Part shown: positions 43,533 to 52,027 of the stretch, one piece after another
Layout of the letters: each line of letters begins with the position of its first letter
How positions within the stretch are numbered: position 1 is the stretch's first letter
Source: Hymenobacter metallilatus
GTDB lineage: Bacteria; Bacteroidota; Bacteroidia; Cytophagales; Hymenobacteraceae
DNA: 64,000 nucleotides
Assembly: GCF_003944705.1 (NCBI RefSeq)
Contig: NZ_RWIS01000001.1
Span: 124,001 to 188,000, forward strand
Direction of reading: 5' to 3'
Notes under the pieces: generated by a model
Told to the model about the DNA's origin: nothing
Seen by the model: only the letters and a program-made list of their open reading frames with translations
Databases searched by the model: none
Program-made: the position numbers and the translations under genes

Positions 43533-46500
43533 CTAGGTAACGGGCAGCACCGGGTTGGCATCACCGGGCGGGGTAAGCGGCGGCGCGTCCAGCTCCCGGG
43601 GGTGGTCGTCGAGGCCGGTTTCCCGGTGGGCCGCGAAATACTGCGCCAGCGCCTTTTCGCCCACCAGCCAGAATACCACCGGCGTCACGATGATATCGAG
43701 GAAGGTAGAGGATAGCAGGCCGCCGAGGATGACGGTGGCCACCGGGTAGAGGATTTCCTTGCCGGGCGCGTCCTTGGCCAGCGTGAGCGGCACCAGGGCC
43801 AGGGCCGCCACCAGGGCCGTCATCAGCACCGGCACCAAGCGCTCCAGAGAACCCCGGATCAGCATTTTTTTGCCGAACTGCTCCCCTTCGTGCTCTATCA
43901 GATGGATGTAGTGCGAAATCATCATGATGCCGTTGCGGGAGGCAATGCCGGTGAGGGTGATGAAGCCCACCAGTGAGGCAATGCTGAACGTGCCGCCCGT
44001 GAGCAGCACCGCCACCACCGAGCCAATCAGGGCCAGTGGAATATTGAGCATAATCTGGCCCACCATCCAGGAGGACTTAAAGTGCGAGAACAGCACCAGG
44101 AAGATGCCGGCCAGTGAAAACAGGCTCAGCCACAGAATCTTCTGGGAGGCCGACTGCTGGCTCTCGAACTGCCCGCCGTAGGTGAGGTAGTAGCCCGGCG
44201 GCAGCTTTACCTGCTGGCTGACTTTCTGCTGAATTTCCTTTACCGTGGAGCCCAAATCCCGCTCGGCCACGTTCAGCGAGATGGTGATGCGGCGCTGGGT
44301 GTTTTCGTGGTTGACGGTATTAGGGCCGGGCTCGTACACCACGTCGGCCACCTGGCTCACCGGAATCAGGGCCCCGCTGGGGGTTTCGATGCGGGTCTGG
44401 CTGATGGCGGCCATATCGTTGCGCTGGGATTCGGGCAGCTTCACTACTAGGTCGAAGCGCTTCTGCCCGTCGAGCATCTGCGACACCACCGCGCCCTGAA
44501 ACAGGGTTTCCAGGTCCTGCACTACTTCGCCGCGGGCCATGCCGTAGGCGCGCAGGGCTTCATCGCGGGGCCGGATGAGCAGTTGAGGAATCTGCACCTG
44601 CTTTTCTACCTGCAAATCTACCACGCCCGGCACCGTGCCGGCGGCGGCGCGCACTTCATTGGCGTAACGGCGCAGCTCCAGCAAATCATTGCCGAATACC
44701 TTGATGGCTACCTGGGCCCGCACACCCGACAAGAGGTGGTCGAGGCGGTGGGAAATGGGCTGACCGATATTCACGTTTACGCCCGTAATCAGGCTGAGCT
44801 TCTGGCGCATGTCGGCCAGAATTTCGTCGCGGCTGCGCATGGTTTTGCCTTCCTTCTCCAACTCTTCCTCGGTCTTAAAAGCCACCTCAATTTCCGAGTT
44901 GTTCACCGATTCGGCGTGCTCGTCCAGCTCGGCGCGGCCGGTGCGGCGGGCCGTGTAGGCCACTTCCGGAATCCGGAGCATCTGCTGCTCGCCTAGCGTA
45001 CCCAGGCGGTTGCTCTCGGCGAGTGAGGTGCCGGCGGGGGCCGAGAAATTGACCGTGAGCGAGCCTTCGTTGAAGGGCGGCAGAAACTCGGTGCCGAAAA
45101 ACGGGATAAGGGCCATGGCCGCCACAAATAGTGCCCCGGTAACTCCCAGTATGGCTTTAGGATGCCGCAGGCCCCAGTCCAGCAGGCGGGTGTCCTTCAT
45201 TTTCAACCAGCGCACCAGCGGCCCGTCGGTTTCGGGGTGGTCCATCTGTTTCATCTTCGGCAGCAGGTAGTAGCACAGCACCGGCGTTACGGTGAGCGAC
45301 ACGAACAGCGAGGCCACGATGCTGGTGATATAGGCAATGCCCAGGGGCGCGAAAATGCGGCCTTCCATGCCCTCCAGCGCAAACAGGGGCAAAAATACCA
45401 GCACCACAATAATGGTGGCGTACACAATGGAGTTGCGCACTTCCGAGGAGGCCGCGTAAATCACCTGGAGCACCGGCTGAGGCTGGGCCTTTCGCCGGTT
45501 TTCGCGCAGGCGGCGGTACACGTTTTCCACGTCCACAATGGCGTCGTCGACCAATTCGCCGATGGCAATGGCCAGGCCGCCCAGCGTCATGGTATTGATG
45601 CTGATGCCCGCCGCGCGGAACACCAGCGCCGTAACCAACAAGGACAGCGGAATGGCCACCAGCGAAATGAACGTGGTGCGCACGTTCAGCAGGAAGGCAA
45701 ACAGCACGATGACCACCAGAATGGCGCCGTCGCGCAGCGCCTCCTCCACGTTGCTGATCGAGGACTCAATAAACTCTGACTGCTTGAACAGCCGCGTGTT
45801 CACCTGCACGTCTGGGGGCAGGGAAGGCTGCAGCTCCACCAGGGCTTTTTCCACGGCTTCGGTGAGGCCCACGGTGGCGGCGCCGGGCTGCTTCTCGATG
45901 CTCAGAATCACGGCCGGGCGGCCGTTTACGCTCCCGTCGCCGCGCTTGAAGCGGGCCCCGAACTCCACCTTCGCCACCTCGGCCACCCGGATGGGCGACT
46001 GGTCGCGGTAGCCTACAATGATGTTTTCGATATCCTGCACCGAGCGTAGGCGGCCCAGGTTGCGGATGAGCACCTCCGAGCCGTTGCGGTCGAAGAAGTT
46101 GCCGGTGGTGTTCAGGTTGGACTGCCGCAGGGCTTCTTCCACCTGATTCACGGTGAGGCCGGTGGCATTCAGGCGGGGCATATCCAGCAGCACCTGATAC
46201 TGCAGGTTGTCGCCGCCGATGGGAATGACCTGGGCCACGCCAGGAATGCTGAGCAGGCGCTGGCGCACGGTGTAGTTGGCCAAGGTGCGCAGGTCGGCGG
46301 CGTTGGTTGGTTGGTGGTTGGTTGTTGGTTGTTGTCCGTTACCAGCAGCTGACTTCGTTTGGGGAGTAACATCAGCTTCTAACTTCTGACCTCTCGCTTC
46401 TGACTTCTCATCAATTGACGTCGAAAGCCCCACCAGCATAATCTGGCCCATAACGGAGGAAATGGGCCCCAGTACTGGCGTAATGCCTTGAGGAAGCTGC

Positions 46501-46856
46501 TCCCCAGTAGTTTGCAGCTTCTCGCTCACAATCTGGCGGGCCGTGAAGATGTCGGTGCCGTAGTCGAACTCCACGAACACCATGCCCAGGCCAATGGCCG
46601 AGTTGGAGCGCACTGCCGACACGCCGGTGGCGCCGTTCAGGGCCGTTTCCACGGGCAACGTCACCAGGGCTTCCACTTCTTCGGGAGCCATGCCGGGCGC
46701 TTCCAGAAACACGGTCACGCGGGGCCGGTCCAGGTCGGGCAGCACATCCACGGGCAATTGGCGGGCCGTGTACGTGCCGGCAATCAGGAGGCCCAGGGCA
46801 AAAGCCAGCATCAGCAGCCGGTTCTGCAGGGCAAAACGAATTATCTTATCAAGCAT
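43533..46856 (-). CDS. HME-type RND efflux pump permease with repeat-derived insertion
   Basis: Inner-membrane pump of 1107 residues of the heavy-metal RND family (CusA/CzcA-like). Seen: LPDLDRPRVTVFLEAPGMAP in the first porter domain, the TM4 proton-relay string GELVDDAIVDVENVYRRLRE, the HME string SHRLDHLLSGVRAQVAIKVF, and the second-half repeat helices (FITLTGIASRNGIMMISHYI). It works with the adaptor (47498) and TolC (49240) to push metal ions out. Residues about 147-187 form an odd hydrophilic insertion (EKSEARGQKLEA, QQPTTNHQPTN) that corresponds to two heptad arrays in the DNA. The start is ATG 46856. The ion is inferred as copper or silver from the neighbours only. Confidence 0.93.
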   Translation of the reverse strand: MLDKIIRFALQNRLLMLAFALGLLIAGTYTARQLPVDVLPDLDRPRVTVFLEAPGMAPEEVEALVTLPVETALNGATGVSAVRSNSAIGLGMVFVEFDYGTDIFTARQIVSEKLQTTGEQLPQGITPVLGPISSVMGQIMLVGLSTSIDEKSEARGQKLEADVTPQTKSAAGNGQQPTTNHQPTNAADLRTLANYTVRQRLLSIPGVAQVIPIGGDNLQYQVLLDMPRLNATGLTVNQVEEALRQSNLNTTGNFFDRNGSEVLIRNLGRLRSVQDIENIIVGYRDQSPIRVAEVAKVEFGARFKRGDGSVNGRPAVILSIEKQPGAATVGLTEAVEKALVELQPSLPPDVQVNTRLFKQSEFIESSISNVEEALRDGAILVVIVLFAFLLNVRTTFISLVAIPLSLLVTALVFRAAGISINTMTLGGLAIAIGELVDDAIVDVENVYRRLRENRRKAQPQPVLQVIYAASSEVRNSIVYATIIVVLVFLPLFALEGMEGRIFAPLGIAYITSIVASLFVSLTVTPVLCYYLLPKMKQMDHPETDGPLVRWLKMKDTRLLDWGLRHPKAILGVTGALFVAAMALIPFFGTEFLPPFNEGSLTVNFSAPAGTSLAESNRLGTLGEQQMLRIPEVAYTARRTGRAELDEHAESVNNSEIEVAFKTEEELEKEGKTMRSRDEILADMRQKLSLITGVNVNIGQPISHRLDHLLSGVRAQVAIKVFGNDLLELRRYANEVRAAAGTVPGVVDLQVEKQVQIPQLLIRPRDEALRAYGMARGEVVQDLETLFQGAVVSQMLDGQKRFDLVVKLPESQRNDMAAISQTRIETPSGALIPVSQVADVVYEPGPNTVNHENTQRRITISLNVAERDLGSTVKEIQQKVSQQVKLPPGYYLTYGGQFESQQSASQKILWLSLFSLAGIFLVLFSHFKSSWMVGQIMLNIPLALIGSVVAVLLTGGTFSIASLVGFITLTGIASRNGIMMISHYIHLIEHEGEQFGKKMLIRGSLERLVPVLMTALVAALALVPLTLAKDAPGKEILYPVATVILGGLLSSTFLDIIVTPVVFWLVGEKALAQYFAAHRETGLDDHPRELDAPPLTPPGDANPVLPVT
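46302..46411 (-). repeat. Heptad arrays inside the RND coding sequence, site H
   Basis: On the minus strand 46373-46411 steps as AGAAGTC, AGAAGCG, then AGAGGTC, AGAAGTT, AGAAGCT. 46302-46335 steps as CAACAAC, CAACAAC, then CAACCAC, CAACCAA. The two words differ, are not inverted copies of each other, and are joined by about 37 bases. The frame stays open through both. Confidence 0.82.
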
Positions 46857-46957
46857 CGGTTCTAGAGCGCAAAGAGGAACGAGCGGAGCACCCGGGGTGG
46901 TGCCTGGCTGCTGAATCAAGAGTGGCCGGGCGGCTGACCGTTAAGGCCCACACTGCC

Positions 46958-47482
46958 TTATTTCTTGGTTCGGGGCGTGCGGGCAGAGGTGTGCGTACTC
47001 AGTATCTGCCACCGACCGGCGGCGTTTTTGCGCAGCACCGACGTCGCTACCCCCCGGCGTACAATAGGGGCTTTAGCCTGCTTGTCCTGGGGGCCTTTCC
47101 TAAGGTCGATGGTGTAGGTATAGGTTTCCGTCGCAAAGGCGTAAGAACCATCTACCTGCACCTGAGACTTATAGTCACTGAAGGTGAAAGCACTGAACTC
47201 CTTGAGCTCGGGGGCCAGGTGGTGCGCCGCGTAGTGCCGATACGTACCCTCCACCCCACCCGACTCAAACACCTGCGAGTTGGCCGTAAAGAGGTGGTGT
47301 GTGCCCGTAGTATCAAGCTTCTGCACAGCCTGCTGGTACTGAGTCAGCACGGCTTTCACGGCAGCCTCGTCGGCAGTTACCGGAGCCGTCTGGGCCCGGG
47401 CCGCTGCGCCGGCCAACAGCAGAGCACCGCCGAGTAGTGCTACAGCCTGTTGGTTTGGGAGGGGAAAGCAGGAAAATATCAT
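46958..47482 (-). CDS. Exported NTF2/SnoaL-like (DUF4440-type) protein
   Basis: Protein of 174 residues with a signal peptide (AVALLGGALLLAGAAARAQ). The mature part looks like an NTF2-fold domain of the SnoaL/DUF4440 kind: a helix (EAAVKAVLTQYQQAVQKLD), then HLFTANSQVFESGGVEG, a stretch with several Tyr (YAFATETYTYTIDLRKG) and a final strand (RRGVATSVLRKNAAGRWQIL). No catalytic function can be assigned. It lies between the adaptor gene (15-base gap) and the RND gene (101-base gap), all on the minus strand, so it is most likely part of the metal efflux operon; a periplasmic role is inferred. Confidence 0.78.
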   Translation of the reverse strand: MIFSCFPLPNQQAVALLGGALLLAGAAARAQTAPVTADEAAVKAVLTQYQQAVQKLDTTGTHHLFTANSQVFESGGVEGTYRHYAAHHLAPELKEFSAFTFSDYKSQVQVDGSYAFATETYTYTIDLRKGPQDKQAKAPIVRRGVATSVLRKNAAGRWQILSTHTSARTPRTKK

Positions 47483-47497
47483 GAAAGAAGTCGGTTA

Positions 47498-48643
47498 TTA
47501 CTGATTGAGGTAGATGGACTTGAGCTGGTAGGTACCGGCCGTTACCACCCGGTCGTTTTCGTTTACCTGGCCCTGCACCAGTACAGTCTGCTGGCCGCTG
47601 ATGGCCCCAGGCTGCACATAGCGAATCTTGAACCGCTCGGGCTCGGTGTGCACAAATACCACCGGCTTGCCATTAAGGTCGGTGATGGCCGTGGTGGGTA
47701 CCACCAGCTGGGGAGTACCCCCTCCGGCCTGACCGACTACCTGCACGTTCACGGCCTGGCCGGCACGGTAGGCACTACCCGCCGGGGCATCCAGCTCCAG
47801 CACCAGCTGCCGGGCCTGGTTCACGGGGTTTACCACGTTGCTGAACACTACCAGCCGGGCCGGCACACCGGCCTGGCCCTGCAACCCCTCCACCCGAAAC
47901 TGCGCGCCGGGCGTGACTTTGGCCAGATCCTGGGCAAACACCTGGGCTTCCACGCGCAGCTTGCCGGGGTTGATGACCCGGAACAGCTCGTCGCCCTGAT
48001 TGACCTGCTGGCCCACGGCCAGACTAAACACATCCACGGTGCCACTTACCGGGGAGGTAATAGTCACGCGCCGCTGCTGGGCCTGCCCGTTGTAGATGGC
48101 TGCGTTCTGGCGGGCTTGGCGCAGGCGCAGCTCGGCGGCTACCACATCTTTGCGGGCGGCAATGTCGGCAATGCTCTGCAGGCGGGCATAGTCCTGTTGG
48201 GCGGCGCGCAACTCGGCCTGGGCGTTGGCCCGCTCGGTGCTGAGGCCAATTTGCTGGGTAGCATCCAGCGTCTGCTCGATGACGGCCAGCGTCTGCCCGG
48301 CCCGCACGGCCTGGCCCACCTGCGCGGCCAGGCTGACGATGCGCCCGGTCTGAGGCACCACAATGCGCCCTTCGCCTCCGGCCGCCGCCGATACCGTGCC
48401 GTAGAGCGTAGCCCGGCTGTAGGTGGTGGAGTAGGCGGCCAGCTGGGTGCGCACCTCGAACAGAAACTGGCTTTCCTTGGGCAGCAGCACCTCGTCGGTG
48501 AGGGCCACGCCGGTGCTGGCTTTAGCGGTGCCGCCGTGGTCTTCGCCCCCGTGGGCCTGCACCAGGCCGGGTGGGGGCAGCAGCACCGTCAGCACGAGGC
48601 CGGCGGCGGCGGTGGCGACCAGAAACTTATGCGTGGTTTTCAT
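47498..48643 (-). CDS. RND efflux periplasmic adaptor (membrane fusion protein)
   Basis: Membrane fusion protein of 381 residues linking the RND pump to TolC. N-terminal signal/anchor (KFLVATAAAGLVLTVLLPPP), then a His-rich start of the mature part (VQAHGGEDHGG), a barrel-sandwich half-lipoyl motif (GRIVSLAAQVGQAVRAGQTL), a coiled-coil hairpin (about residues 140-195), the second lipoyl half (RVTITSPVSGTVDVFSLAVG) and the beta-barrel/MP domains (VPTTAITDLNGKPVVFVHTE). The AHGGEDHG string also begins the mature form of the next protein upstream, suggesting metal capture. The ATG at 48643 overlaps that gene by 17 bases. Confidence 0.93.
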   Translation of the reverse strand: MKTTHKFLVATAAAGLVLTVLLPPPGLVQAHGGEDHGGTAKASTGVALTDEVLLPKESQFLFEVRTQLAAYSTTYSRATLYGTVSAAAGGEGRIVVPQTGRIVSLAAQVGQAVRAGQTLAVIEQTLDATQQIGLSTERANAQAELRAAQQDYARLQSIADIAARKDVVAAELRLRQARQNAAIYNGQAQQRRVTITSPVSGTVDVFSLAVGQQVNQGDELFRVINPGKLRVEAQVFAQDLAKVTPGAQFRVEGLQGQAGVPARLVVFSNVVNPVNQARQLVLELDAPAGSAYRAGQAVNVQVVGQAGGGTPQLVVPTTAITDLNGKPVVFVHTEPERFKIRYVQPGAISGQQTVLVQGQVNENDRVVTAGTYQLKSIYLNQ

Positions 48644-49238
48644 GGGCAGCGGCAGTAGTAGAAGTGGAAACAGAAGCAACCGCCCGGCGGCGCATAAGCA
48701 GGGCCGTGAGGCCAATACCCAGCCCGAAGGCCCCAAGCAGGGCGGCAATGGTTTTCCAGGAGGAAAAAAGTCCGGCAGTGGCTGCCACCGGCGCTTCGAC
48801 TACGGGCAGCTTCTCCCCCACCTTAATGCCTTCGAGTAGTACCAGGTCAGCCCGCTCCCCGGCCACGATGTTTGCCGCGAAGCTGTAGGCTTTATCGGCC
48901 GGAAACTCTCCTTCCACCAGGTAGATACCGGGCTCCTGCTCCGTTACGGCCCATTTCAGCGCCGCGTCTTCGGGGTTGGTGAGCGTGAGTTTGGCGCCTC
49001 TGATGGGGGCGTTGGTGGCGTAATCGGAGAGGAACAGGCGCAGGTCGGCGGGTTGGCCGCCTTCCAGAGGCTCGTAGCGCAGCAGTACCTCAAACTGTTC
49101 GGAAAGGGCCGCCACGGAAAAAGACGTGGCCCCGGCTGCAGTTGGGGCTTTGGCCGCGTCGCCGTGGTCTTCGCCCCCGTGGGCATAGGCCGTGCCGGTC
49201 AGCAGCAGGCTCAGCAGCAAAAAGAGTAGCTGTTTCAT
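48627..49238 (-). CDS. Exported membrane-anchored protein with HGGEDHG motif, unknown family
   Basis: Protein of 203 residues: signal peptide (QLLFLLLSLLLTGTAYA), then AHGGEDHGDAAKAP, an Ig-like beta domain of about 100 residues (FEVLLRYEPLEGGQPADLRL, GIYLVEGEFPADKAYSFAAN), and a C-terminal transmembrane helix (TIAALLGAFGLGIGLTALLM) followed by a short basic and His-ending tail (HENHA). I do not recognise a named family. It is in the efflux operon, between TolC (1-base gap) and the adaptor (17-base overlap), sharing its N-terminal His motif with the adaptor. A periplasmic metal-handling accessory to the pump is inferred. Confidence 0.8.
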   Translation of the reverse strand: MKQLLFLLLSLLLTGTAYAHGGEDHGDAAKAPTAAGATSFSVAALSEQFEVLLRYEPLEGGQPADLRLFLSDYATNAPIRGAKLTLTNPEDAALKWAVTEQEPGIYLVEGEFPADKAYSFAANIVAGERADLVLLEGIKVGEKLPVVEAPVAATAGLFSSWKTIAALLGAFGLGIGLTALLMRRRAVASVSTSTTAAAHENHA

Positions 49239-49239
49239 G

Positions 49240-50487
49240 TTATTCGCCCCGCAGGTAGTTGAGTTCGATGAGGGCCTGGCGGTAGTCACGGATGGTCGTC
49301 AGGTAGGTGTTCTGGATGGCAAAAGCCTGGTTCAGACTCAGGATCAGCTGCAGGTAGCTGGCTTCTCCGGCCTGAAACAGGCGCTGCGACTGGCTGATGA
49401 TGGCCCGCGACTGAGGCAGGCCGGTTTGCTCGTAGTAAGCCAGAGAGGCCGAGAACTTGCGCGTGTCGGCCAGGGCCTGCTGGTACTGGCTGCTGAGCTC
49501 CAGGCGCTGGGTCTGCAGCTGGTAGCTGGCCGCCTGGGAGCGGGCCGTAGCCGCCTGTAGCTGGGCGCGGTAGGTCCAGAACCATACGGGCACCGACACC
49601 CCAAACTGAAAGCGGTAGCGGAGCGCCGAGTTTTCAAACGCCTGGTTCTGGTAGCCCAGCGTGAGGGCCGGGGTGCGCCGGGCCCGCACCAGGCTAATGC
49701 CCGACTGGCTCAGGGCCACGTTCTGGGTGGCGGCGGCCAGGGTAGGGCTGCGCACCAGGGCGGCACTGTCTTCGGTGGGCAGGCCGCCGAGCAGGGCCGT
49801 GCCGGTTTGGGCCAGCTCCGGTCCACTACGGCCCAGGTCGGTGCTGGTGGCCAGGGCCGCGGTGGGGCGGCCCAGCAGTAGCCCCAGCCGGCGCTGAGCG
49901 GCCTGTTGGTCGGCGGTGGCCTGTTGCAGCAGCACGGTTACCTGCCGGGCTTCGGCGTCGGTGCTGATGCGCTGCAGGGAGGTGACTTCGCCGGCCGTAA
50001 ACAGCCGTTCCGTAGCCAGGCGTAATGCCCGAAACAGGCTGTCCTGGTAGGTGAGCTGGCGCACCTGGGCCTCGGCAAACTGCAGCGCCAGGTAAGCCAG
50101 GCGGGTATCGCGCAGTACCGTGGCCCGGCTCACGTCCTGGTTGCGCTCGGCCAGCGTTACGCCGGCCTCGGCCACCTGCCGCTGCCGCCGGTACACGTTG
50201 GGCAAATCGATGGTTTGCACCACGCCCGGGGCCCACATTTCGCCCGTAGGGGCCGAGAACAGAAAGTCCGGGTTGGCGGGGGCAAAGGAACCCCGCTTCA
50301 GGGCGCGCTGCTCCTCAATCTCCTGGGCCGACTGCCGCAGCCGGGGGTGGCGGCGCAGGGTCTGGGCCTCGGCGCTGTCCAGGCTGATAACGGTTTGGGC
50401 CCGCGCCCCAACCAGGCCCGGCCCTACCAGCAGCCCTACCACCGCCAGCCACCGGCGCAGCCCATAGGGTATTCTCAACGACTTCAT
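49240..50487 (-). CDS. TolC family outer-membrane efflux protein
   Basis: Outer-membrane channel of 415 residues (CusC/TolC type), the exit duct of the RND pump. Signal peptide (WLAVVGLLVGPGLVGARAQ), then the two-fold repeated OEP layout of long amphipathic helices (LDSAEAQTLRRHPRLRQSAQ, TSLQRISTDAEARQVTVLLQ, SYQLQTQRLELSSQYQQALA) and short barrel strands (FGVSVPVWFWTYRAQLQAA). No lipobox Cys is seen, so unlike E. coli CusC it may not be lipidated. ATG 50487. It is the gene after the HMBD protein and is followed at once by the HGGEDHG protein. Confidence 0.92.
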   Translation of the reverse strand: MKSLRIPYGLRRWLAVVGLLVGPGLVGARAQTVISLDSAEAQTLRRHPRLRQSAQEIEEQRALKRGSFAPANPDFLFSAPTGEMWAPGVVQTIDLPNVYRRQRQVAEAGVTLAERNQDVSRATVLRDTRLAYLALQFAEAQVRQLTYQDSLFRALRLATERLFTAGEVTSLQRISTDAEARQVTVLLQQATADQQAAQRRLGLLLGRPTAALATSTDLGRSGPELAQTGTALLGGLPTEDSAALVRSPTLAAATQNVALSQSGISLVRARRTPALTLGYQNQAFENSALRYRFQFGVSVPVWFWTYRAQLQAATARSQAASYQLQTQRLELSSQYQQALADTRKFSASLAYYEQTGLPQSRAIISQSQRLFQAGEASYLQLILSLNQAFAIQNTYLTTIRDYRQALIELNYLRGE

Positions 50488-50581
50488 ACAATCAGGATAA
50501 AAACCAGCCCAGGGGCCGCCCGCCGCGGCAAGCGGCCCGGCCAGAGCAAAACCGGCTGCCCGCCAGGGCAACCTCCGCCTC

Positions 50582-51121
50582 CTACTTTTTCACGAGGGCC
50601 ATGCCGCAGGTGGGGCAGCTGCCGGGCTTGGTGCTGGCGCTGCCGGCGCAGCCCATTGGGCAGGCGTAGCTCACGGCTTTTGCCTTGGCGGCGGTACTGG
50701 CCAGCTTATCGAAGCGGGCGTTAATAGTTTCGCTGCCCCGACGCAGGGTGATAATGGCCGTGGTGGGGGTAGCGCCGGCCGGCAGGGTACCACGCAGCTG
50801 GTCGGCGGCCGGCGTGAGAGCCACGGAGGTAGTTTTGCCGCCCTGCTGCACCATAGCCGTGCCCGTTAGGCCCGTGGTGGGCTGGGTTTTCTCCTGGCCA
50901 TCGAGCAGGTACACGGTCATCTGGCCGGCTTTAACCACCAGCTCCACATGGTACTTGCCCGCCGTGCGCACAATGCCTCCGTGCGGGGCCGAGTGAGCAT
51001 GGGTTTCGCCGGCGGCATTGTGGCCGTGACCGGCCGCGCCGGGCTTGTGCGTGTGCTGGGCCGAGAGGGTCAGCGGTGCGGCCAGCATTAGGGCGGCCGC
51101 AAACAGGTGCATCAGTTTCAT
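50582..51121 (-). CDS. Exported His-rich protein with heavy-metal-binding domain
   Basis: Protein of 179 residues. Signal peptide (HLFAAALMLAAPLTLSAQ), a His-rich stretch (HTHKPGAAGHGHNAAGETHA), a beta domain starting APHGGIVRTAGKYHVELVV, and a C-terminal HMBD-type motif, ACPMGCAGSASTKPGSCPTC with GMALVKK, which usually reads YxCPMHPxV ... CPxCGM. Here the His after CPM is Gly-Cys instead, a small departure. It probably binds copper or a related ion in the periplasm. In the metal operon between the DUF305 and TolC genes. ATG 51121. Confidence 0.87.
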   Translation of the reverse strand: MKLMHLFAAALMLAAPLTLSAQHTHKPGAAGHGHNAAGETHAHSAPHGGIVRTAGKYHVELVVKAGQMTVYLLDGQEKTQPTTGLTGTAMVQQGGKTTSVALTPAADQLRGTLPAGATPTTAIITLRRGSETINARFDKLASTAAKAKAVSYACPMGCAGSASTKPGSCPTCGMALVKK

Positions 51122-51178
51122 AAAAAAGAGGTAAAAAAGGGAGATTGAACGGGAACCAGAGGCTACTTAGCCGCCGGG

Positions 51179-51898
51179 CTACATCTTATCGGCGTTCTGC
51201 TGGTGCCACTCCTTGAACTGCTGGATTTCCTTCTGCTGAGCGTTGATAATCATCTGCGCCATTTCCTTGAGCTTGGTGTCCTTGCCGTGGGCCAGTTCGG
51301 CCCGGGCCATATCCACGGCGCTTTGGTGGTGCAGGGTCATGAGCATATTGAAGTTCATGTCTGGGTTGGCTACGGGCTGGGGCATGTTCTGCATCATCAC
51401 GTCCATGGAAGCCTTCATCTTGCTGGTGAAGGGGTCAGCAGGGTTGTTGGGCTGGTAGTTGGTGGGGGCGTTATCGAGGCGGGTGGCCGCAGCTTCCAGC
51501 GCCGTTATTTCCTGCTGCTGGTCGGCTTTAATTTTTTCGGCCATGCGGCGCATGGTAGCGTCTTTGCCGTCGCGCAGCTCCAGGTCGGCCATTACCACCG
51601 CGCCTTTGTGGTGCTCCAGCATGTGGTAGGCAAAGTCGTGGTCGGTGTTGCCCTTGGGCTTGGTGGCGTGCATCTTCTGCATCATCTCGTTCATGGCCAC
51701 CAGCTGGGGGGAGCCGCCGGCCGCCGCGCTGTCGTGGCCCATGGCCGCGTGGTCCATGCCGGCCATGTCGTGGGCCTCCGCAGCGGCGCCGGTTTCAGTC
51801 GTCGTGGCCGACGACCCGGTGGTTTTATCGGGGGTGCAGCTGGTGGTCAGAAGGGTACCTGCACAAAAGGCGGCGAGGAAAAAAGCAGACTGTTTCAT
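51179..51898 (-). CDS. DUF305 family lipoprotein (CopM-like)
   Basis: Predicted lipoprotein of 239 residues: signal with lipobox TTSC (Cys21). The DUF305 body has two similar halves, each with the typical His/Met cluster: DHDFAYHMLEHHKGAVVMAD and NMLMTLHHQSAVDMARAEL. It is also rich in Met (MAGMDHAAMGHDS near the N-terminus). DUF305 proteins such as cyanobacterial CopM bind copper; a similar role fits the surrounding genes. It is separated from the HMBD protein gene by 57 bases, and upstream lies heptad repeat site I. ATG 51898. Confidence 0.9.
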   Translation of the reverse strand: MKQSAFFLAAFCAGTLLTTSCTPDKTTGSSATTTETGAAAEAHDMAGMDHAAMGHDSAAAGGSPQLVAMNEMMQKMHATKPKGNTDHDFAYHMLEHHKGAVVMADLELRDGKDATMRRMAEKIKADQQQEITALEAAATRLDNAPTNYQPNNPADPFTSKMKASMDVMMQNMPQPVANPDMNFNMLMTLHHQSAVDMARAELAHGKDTKLKEMAQMIINAQQKEIQQFKEWHQQNADKM

Positions 51899-51900
51899 GG

Positions 51901-52013
51901 GTTGAGTGGTAAATGGCTGGTTGTTTGTGGATGGTTGCCACCTGCACGTTGTTAGTTGTTAGTCAGATTTTTAACAAGAACCCGACAACTGACAACGAGC
52001 AACTGACAACTCA
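51901..52013. repeat. Heptad arrays, site I
   Basis: Right array about 51983-52013 steps as CAACTGA, CAACGAG, then CAACTGA, CAACTCA. A shorter left array (about 51946-51968) reads CACGTTG, TTAGTTG, TTAGTCA, the inverted form. A second, looser 7-base array (GTGGTAA, ATGGCTG, GTTGTTT) lies at about 51906-51940. The region fills the gap between the DUF305 start and the stop of the next gene. GACAACGAGCAAC is shared with site E. Confidence 0.78.
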
Positions 52014-52027
52014 GATGAAAATGAGCA

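Noticed and set aside
46296-46420. The RND insertion as an assembly error
   Set aside because: The frame is kept on both sides and the inserted DNA has the same 7-base style as intergenic sites, so a real insertion is the better reading.
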